A stretch of DNA of 64,000 nucleotides from positions 17,337-81,336 of the forward strand of contig DATLGH010000006.1 of assembly GCA_035540635.1 (NCBI GenBank), given 5' to 3'. Of the stretch, positions 59,594 to 64,000 are shown piece by piece. The stretch is from Egibacteraceae bacterium (lineage in GTDB: Bacteria > Actinomycetota > Nitriliruptoria > Euzebyales > Egibacteraceae). The translations under genes and the position numbers were made by a program. Position 1 is the stretch's first letter. Every line of letters begins with the position of its first letter. The notes beneath the pieces were generated by a model. The model did no database searches and was not told the origin of the DNA. It was given only the letters and a program-made list of their open reading frames with translations.

Positions 59594-62164
59594 GTGATCA
59601 AAGCACTCCGCACCTTCCGGGTGCGCCCGTCGTTGCCCGCCGAGCTCGAGCCGCTCGGGGTGCTCGCGAGCAACCTGCGGTGGGCCTGGCATCCGCCCAC
59701 GCAGGAGATGTTCCGCTGGGCCGACGCGAACGTCTGGGAGGCGGTCGGCGGCAACCCCGTCGAGCTGCTCGGCCGGCTGTCGCCCAAGCGGCTCGCGGGC
59801 CTTGCCGGCGATGCGGCGTTCGTCTCCCGCGTCGCGGAGCTGCACGCCGACCTCCGGCGGTACATCACCCAGCCGCGATGGGCGCAGTCACAGCCGACGC
59901 CGCCGCCCCGCATCGCCTACTTCTCGCCGGAGTTCGGTCTGTCGCACGCCATGCAGACGTACTCGGGTGGCCTCGGCGTCCTCGCCGGGGACCACCTGAA
60001 GGCAGCGAGCGACCTGGGACTCGACCTCGTCGCCGTGGGGCTGCTCTACCGCCACGGCTACTTCCGCCAGCATCTCGACGCCGACGGCTGGCAGCAGGAG
60101 CGCTACCCCGACCTGAACCCCTACCGCCTGCCGCTGCGCCGGCTCGAACGGGGAGAGGAGCCGGCGGTGGTCGAGGTGGAGCTCGGCGCCAACACCGTCG
60201 CCTGCCAGGTGTGGCTGGCGGACGTCGGACGGGTGCGCCTGCTGCTGCTCGACACCGACCTGCCCACGAACGCCCCCCACGACCGCACGGTCACCGACAA
60301 GCTCTACGGCGGCGACGTCGAGCACCGCCTGCGCCAGGAGATCGTCCTCGGGATCGGCGGCGTGCGGGCGCTCGACCTCGCCCGTTCGCTCGGTGAGGCG
60401 GCCGAGCCGCCCGAGGTGTTCCACTCCAACGAGGGGCACGCGGGGTTCCTCCAGCTCGAACGGATCCGTCGCCTCGTCACCGACGGGGGCCTCGCCTTCG
60501 ACGAGGCCCTCGAGAGCGCCCGCGCGTCCGTGCTCTTCACCACCCACACCCCGGTCCCGGCCGGCATCGACGTCTTCCCCCGCGGGCTCATGGAGCGCTA
60601 CTTCTCGTGGCTGGCCGCGGACTGTGGCATCGACATGGACCGGTTCATGGCCGTCGGTCAGATCGAGGGCACCCCGCCGTACTACGACTTCAACATGGCG
60701 ATGATGGGCCTGCGGCTGTCCGCGCGCGCCAACGGCGTATCCGAGCTGCACGGCCGCGTCTCCCGGAGCATGTTCGGGCCACTGTGGCCGGGCATCGGCG
60801 AGGACGAGGTTCCCATCACGTCGGTCACGAACGGCGTGCACGCTGCGACCTGGGTCGGCCCTGAGATGACGGCGGTCTACGACCGCTACCTCGCGCCCGA
60901 CTGGGCGCACAACCCCGACGCGTGGGAGCGGGTCACGGAGGTCGGTGACGACGTGCTGTGGCGTGCCCGCGGGCGCGCGCGCGAGCGCTTCGTCCAGCGG
61001 GTGCGCGGCTGGGTGCGTGAGCAGGCCGAGCGACGGGGGGAGGCGCCCTCGTCCGTCGCGTGGGCGGCGCAGGTGTTCGACCCCGACGCGCTGACGATCG
61101 GGTTCGCCCGGCGGTTCGCCGAGTACAAGCGGGGCACGCTGCTGCTCCGCCAGCCCGACCGCCTCCGTGCCCTGCTCACCGCCACCGACCGTCCGGTGCA
61201 GATCGTGTTCGCCGGAAAGGCGCACCCCCGCGACGACCTCGGCAAGGACATCATCCGCCAGCTCGTCCATTTCTCCGCCGACGAGGAGCTGCGTGGCCGC
61301 ATCGTCTTCGTCGAGGACTACGACATGGACGTGGCGAGCGTCCTCTACCAGGGCGTCGACCTGTGGCTCAACAACCCGCGCCGGCCCCACGAGGCCTGTG
61401 GGACGTCGGGGGAGAAGGCGGTGCTGAACGGCGCACTGCACTGCTCGACGCTCGACGGCTGGTGGGACGAGATGTACGACGGTGAGAACGGCTTCGCCAT
61501 CGGTGCCGCCGCGAGCCACCACGACACGAACCAGCAGGACGCCGCCGATGCGCAGGCCCTGTTCGACCTGCTCGAGCGGACGGTCGTGCCGGCCTTCTAC
61601 GACCGGGCCGAGGGCCCGCTGCCACGGCGTTGGCTCGCCCGGGTCCGCCGGTCGCTCGCGACCCTCGGGCCGCGGGTCCTCGCGACGCGCATGGTCACCG
61701 AGTACACCAACGACCTCTACATCCCCATCGCCGAGCGGGCCCGCCGCCTGACGGCCGACGACCACAAGCGCGCCCGCCAGCTTGCGGCGTGGCGCTCGCA
61801 CGTCGCGCGCGCGTGGCCCTCCGTCGGTGTCCGGGCGGTCGAGGGCGACCAGGGCACCGCCGGCATCGGCGACCGGCGCGAGGTGTCGGTGCTGGTGGCC
61901 CTCGGTGAGCTCACCCCCGACGACGTCCAGGTCGAGCTGCTGCACGGCCCGGTGCGGGCCGACGGAGGGCTGAAGCATCCGACCATCACGGCGATGCTCG
62001 CCGAGGGTGAGGCCGGCGGCGGCCTTCATCGCTACGGGGGCGCCTTCACGTGCAGGGTGTCGGGAGAGTACGGCTTCACCGTCCGGGTCGTGCCCGCCCA
62101 CGACGACCTCATGACGTGGGCGTCCACCGGGCTCGTCGCGTGGGCGGGTGACGACAGCCCGTGA
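59594..62164 (+). CDS. glgP: alpha-glucan phosphorylase (GT35, DUF3417 subfamily)
   Basis: Releases glucose-1-phosphate from the non-reducing ends of alpha-glucan. It has ~856 aa. It starts with the DUF3417 domain (VIKALRTFRVRPSLPAEL, NLRWAWHPPTQEMF). The phosphorylase core has YFSPEFGLSHAMQTYSGGLG, FHSNEGHAGFLQLER and TTHTPVPAGIDVF. The PLP lysine is Lys608 in HEACGTSGEKAVLNGAL. This is the short, unregulated AgpA-like subfamily, not the large allosteric type. GTG 59594 matches the family N-terminus; GTG 59576 is possible. Its stop overlaps the next gene (GTGA). Confidence 0.93.
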   Translation: MIKALRTFRVRPSLPAELEPLGVLASNLRWAWHPPTQEMFRWADANVWEAVGGNPVELLGRLSPKRLAGLAGDAAFVSRVAELHADLRRYITQPRWAQSQPTPPPRIAYFSPEFGLSHAMQTYSGGLGVLAGDHLKAASDLGLDLVAVGLLYRHGYFRQHLDADGWQQERYPDLNPYRLPLRRLERGEEPAVVEVELGANTVACQVWLADVGRVRLLLLDTDLPTNAPHDRTVTDKLYGGDVEHRLRQEIVLGIGGVRALDLARSLGEAAEPPEVFHSNEGHAGFLQLERIRRLVTDGGLAFDEALESARASVLFTTHTPVPAGIDVFPRGLMERYFSWLAADCGIDMDRFMAVGQIEGTPPYYDFNMAMMGLRLSARANGVSELHGRVSRSMFGPLWPGIGEDEVPITSVTNGVHAATWVGPEMTAVYDRYLAPDWAHNPDAWERVTEVGDDVLWRARGRARERFVQRVRGWVREQAERRGEAPSSVAWAAQVFDPDALTIGFARRFAEYKRGTLLLRQPDRLRALLTATDRPVQIVFAGKAHPRDDLGKDIIRQLVHFSADEELRGRIVFVEDYDMDVASVLYQGVDLWLNNPRRPHEACGTSGEKAVLNGALHCSTLDGWWDEMYDGENGFAIGAAASHHDTNQQDAADAQALFDLLERTVVPAFYDRAEGPLPRRWLARVRRSLATLGPRVLATRMVTEYTNDLYIPIAERARRLTADDHKRARQLAAWRSHVARAWPSVGVRAVEGDQGTAGIGDRREVSVLVALGELTPDDVQVELLHGPVRADGGLKHPTITAMLAEGEAGGGLHRYGGAFTCRVSGEYGFTVRVVPAHDDLMTWASTGLVAWAGDDSP

Positions 62165-63786
62165 CCTTCGGGCACTTCGGCGCCACACCGTGGTGGCGGT
62201 CGTCGGTGGGCTACGAGGTCTACCTGCGCTCCTTCGCCGACGCCGACGGGGACGGGGTCGGGGACCTCCGCGGGCTGCTCGGGCGGCTCGACCATCTCGC
62301 CTGGCTCGGCGTCGACGTCGTCTGGGTCACGCCCTTCTACCCGTCCCCCATGCGCGACCACGGCTACGACGTCGCCGACTACCGCGACGTCGAACCGGTC
62401 TTCGGCACCCTCGCCGACGTCGACGCGCTCGTGGCCCGCTGCCACGACCTCGGCATGCGCCTCGTCATCGACCTCGTGCCGAACCACACCTCCTCCGACC
62501 ACGAGTGGTTCCGGCAGGCGCGGTCGAGCCGTGACAACCCCTACCGCGACTACTACGTCTGGCGGGACCCCGCGCCGGACGGCGGTCCTCCCAACAACTG
62601 GATCAGCAACTTCGGTGGTCCGGCGTGGACCCTCGACGAGGCGACCGGCCAGTACTGGCTCCACCTGTTCCTGCCCGACCAACCCGACCTCAACTGGGAC
62701 AACCCCGCCGTCGCGGAGGAGTTCGACGGGATCCTGCGCTTCTGGCTCGAACGGGGGGTGGACGGATTCCGCATCGACGTGGCGCACGCGCTCGTGAAGC
62801 ATCCCGAGCTGCTTGACAACCCCCCGGCGGCCGAGGGGTTGGGCCACGCGCTCGTCGAGGACGCGGCGACGCTCGAGCGGGTGCACGACGTCGACCAGCC
62901 CGGCGTGCTCGACGTCTACCGCCGGTGGCGCAAGGTCGTCGAGCCCTACGGCGGACTCCTGCTCGGCGAGGTGTACCTGCTCGACATCGACCGGCTCGCC
63001 CGCTACGTGCGCCACCAGGACGGGCTGCACCTGTCGTTCTGGTTCAAGCCGCTCTACCTCGACTGGGATCCCGCGGCGATCCGCGACGTGCTCGAGCACG
63101 CCGCCGCGGCGGCGCCCGGCCACCTCGCGTGGGTCCAGTCGAGCCACGACCGCGCCCGTGCGGTGACCCGGTTCGGTGGGGGCGCTGTCGGCCGTGCCCG
63201 CGCCCTCGTCTTCGCGACCCTGCTCACGGGGTTGCCGGGGGTGCCGTTCGTCTACCAGGGAGAAGAGCTCGGGCTCGAGGACGGCGAGATCGGGCCCGAG
63301 CACGCGCAGGACCCGGTCGCCCTGCGCGGGGGCCCGAACGCGAAGAGCCGTGACGGGTGCCGGACGCCGATGCCGTGGGAGCCGGGACCCGGCTACGGGT
63401 TCACGACCGCGCGACGGCCCTGGCTGCCCTTCGGCGACCGGACCGACGCCGACACCGTCGCGGTCCAGCGCGCCGACCCCGACGCGATGCTGCACCGCTA
63501 CCGGACGCTCGTGCACCTGCGACGCTCGCGCACCGACCTCCACGACCGGCCCGTCGAGTGGCTCTTCGAGCGGGGACCGGTGGTCGCCTACCGTCGCGGC
63601 GACACCCTCGTCGCCGCCAACTGCGGCGACCGTCCCCACCGGACGGCGCTTCCGGAGGGGACCTGGGAGGCGGTGTTCGCCACAGACCGGCGCGGCGAGG
63701 GCCGCACGGTCGACACGGAGCTCGCCCTCGGCCCGCACGAGGCGATGGTCCTCGTCCCACGGGAGCCCGGGTCGCGCGGCGGGTAG
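62161..63786 (+). CDS. GH13 alpha-glucosidase (oligo-1,6-glucosidase-like)
   Basis: Protein of 541 aa. GH13 regions are YEVYLRSFADADGDGVGDL, LVIDLVPNHTSSDHEWF, nucleophile Asp206 (GFRIDVAHAL), acid Glu270 (LLGEVYLLD) and Asp330 (VQSSHDRARAV). QPDLNWDNPAV is typical of alpha-glucosidases and oligo-1,6-glucosidases. No signal peptide, so it acts on intracellular malto- or isomalto-oligosaccharides left by GlgP/GlgX. The GTG start overlaps glgP by 4 bp. Confidence 0.92.
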   Translation: MTFGHFGATPWWRSSVGYEVYLRSFADADGDGVGDLRGLLGRLDHLAWLGVDVVWVTPFYPSPMRDHGYDVADYRDVEPVFGTLADVDALVARCHDLGMRLVIDLVPNHTSSDHEWFRQARSSRDNPYRDYYVWRDPAPDGGPPNNWISNFGGPAWTLDEATGQYWLHLFLPDQPDLNWDNPAVAEEFDGILRFWLERGVDGFRIDVAHALVKHPELLDNPPAAEGLGHALVEDAATLERVHDVDQPGVLDVYRRWRKVVEPYGGLLLGEVYLLDIDRLARYVRHQDGLHLSFWFKPLYLDWDPAAIRDVLEHAAAAAPGHLAWVQSSHDRARAVTRFGGGAVGRARALVFATLLTGLPGVPFVYQGEELGLEDGEIGPEHAQDPVALRGGPNAKSRDGCRTPMPWEPGPGYGFTTARRPWLPFGDRTDADTVAVQRADPDAMLHRYRTLVHLRRSRTDLHDRPVEWLFERGPVVAYRRGDTLVAANCGDRPHRTALPEGTWEAVFATDRRGEGRTVDTELALGPHEAMVLVPREPGSRGG

Positions 63787-63789
63787 GTT
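63784..63789 (+). promoter_or_regulatory. candidate -10 for the NuoF-like gene
   Basis: TAGGTT, beginning in the stop codon of the glucosidase gene, lies 35 nt before the next ATG. GCAGGAG at 63807-63813 is the ribosome-binding site. Confidence 0.35.
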
Positions 63790-63824
63790 GTGCGCACCGA
63801 GAACGAGCAGGAGACGACCGCACG

Positions 63825-64000
63825 ATGTCCGACGACAGCGCACGGCTGCTACCGGAGGAGGAGATCCTCACCTTCGACGACTACCTCGCGGCCGGCGGGG
63901 GTGAGGGGCTGCGCAACGCGCTCGAGCTGTCGCCGGAGGAGGTCGCTCAGCGGGTCCTCGACTCGGGCCTGCGCGGGCGGGGAGGGGCGGGGTTCCCGAC
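63825..64000 (+). CDS. NuoF-like (NADH dehydrogenase 51-kDa) protein, N-terminus only
   Basis: The first 58 residues are visible. FDDYLAAGGGEGLRNALE and EEVAQRVLDSGLRGRGGAGFP match the start of the FMN/NADH-binding Complex1_51K domain (SGLRGRGGAGF precedes the FMN loop). It could be nuoF itself or a related flavoprotein. The rest lies beyond the window. Confidence 0.8.
   Translation, partial: MSDDSARLLPEEEILTFDDYLAAGGGEGLRNALELSPEEVAQRVLDSGLRGRGGAGFP

Overview
The window is 64 kb of very GC-rich DNA from an actinobacterium (Actinomycetota). The taxonomic call rests on a WhiB-family protein, a SepH-type cell-division protein, a PimB-like mannosyltransferase, a complete GlgE (trehalose to alpha-glucan) pathway, an actinobacterial-type LexA box and frequent GTG starts. 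A deep-branching lineage is possible, but the sequence alone does not fix it. No rRNA, tRNA, IS element, prophage or CRISPR array was seen. It looks like ordinary chromosome, densely packed, with many 4-bp start/stop overlaps.

Layout. (1) 1-4.9 kb, minus strand: lipoate and 2-oxoacid dehydrogenase run (lpd, E2, lipB, two small membrane proteins, partial lipA), divergent from gcvT. (2) 6-11.2 kb: nadA, glycerate kinase, an ErpA-type Fe-S carrier, TusA, a cysteine desulfurase and a PhzF-like protein. (3) 11.2-15.8 kb: copper-related CopD, a DUF3105 lipoprotein, CopC and a His-rich membrane protein, then an Ery-VIT iron exporter. (4) 15.9-21.8 kb: TPP riboswitch with thiC, a DrrAB-type ABC exporter, and bioY with an acyl-CoA ligase. 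(5) 21.9-30.5 kb: receiver-like protein with trpD, a decayed gene fragment, a DnaQ/GIY-YIG nuclease under a perfect SOS box, WhiB, DUF309, a zinc-ribbon/NYN nuclease pair, a small Cys-rich protein, and SepH with a histone-H1-like tail. (6) 30.5-43 kb: M48 protease with PimB-like GT4, ACT protein, DsbA-like protein, methyltransferase, GT-C-like membrane protein, tandem Usp, TrkH with a coupled membrane partner, a protealysin-like M4 protease with its emfourin inhibitor, and an MFS transporter. (7) 43.2-63.8 kb: a large alpha-glucan/trehalose cluster. (8) The start of a NuoF-like gene at the right edge.

The glucan cluster is the main functional block. TreS interconverts trehalose and maltose, Mak phosphorylates maltose, GlgE polymerises maltose-1-phosphate and GlgB branches the product. 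GlgX, GlgP and a GH13 glucosidase degrade glucan, and TreY/TreZ recycle it to trehalose. Maltokinase and GlgB form one 1197-codon reading frame that still carries a ribosome-binding site and ATG at the junction. A K+(Na+)/H+ antiporter sits inside the cluster, suggesting a link to osmotic adaptation.

Regulation readable from the sequence: a TPP riboswitch, a perfect LexA box, a possible ECF-sigma (SigR-like) promoter before whiB, a perfect 12-bp bidirectional hairpin, and at least eight TANNNT hexamers 6-9 nt before an ATG, which point to leaderless mRNAs.
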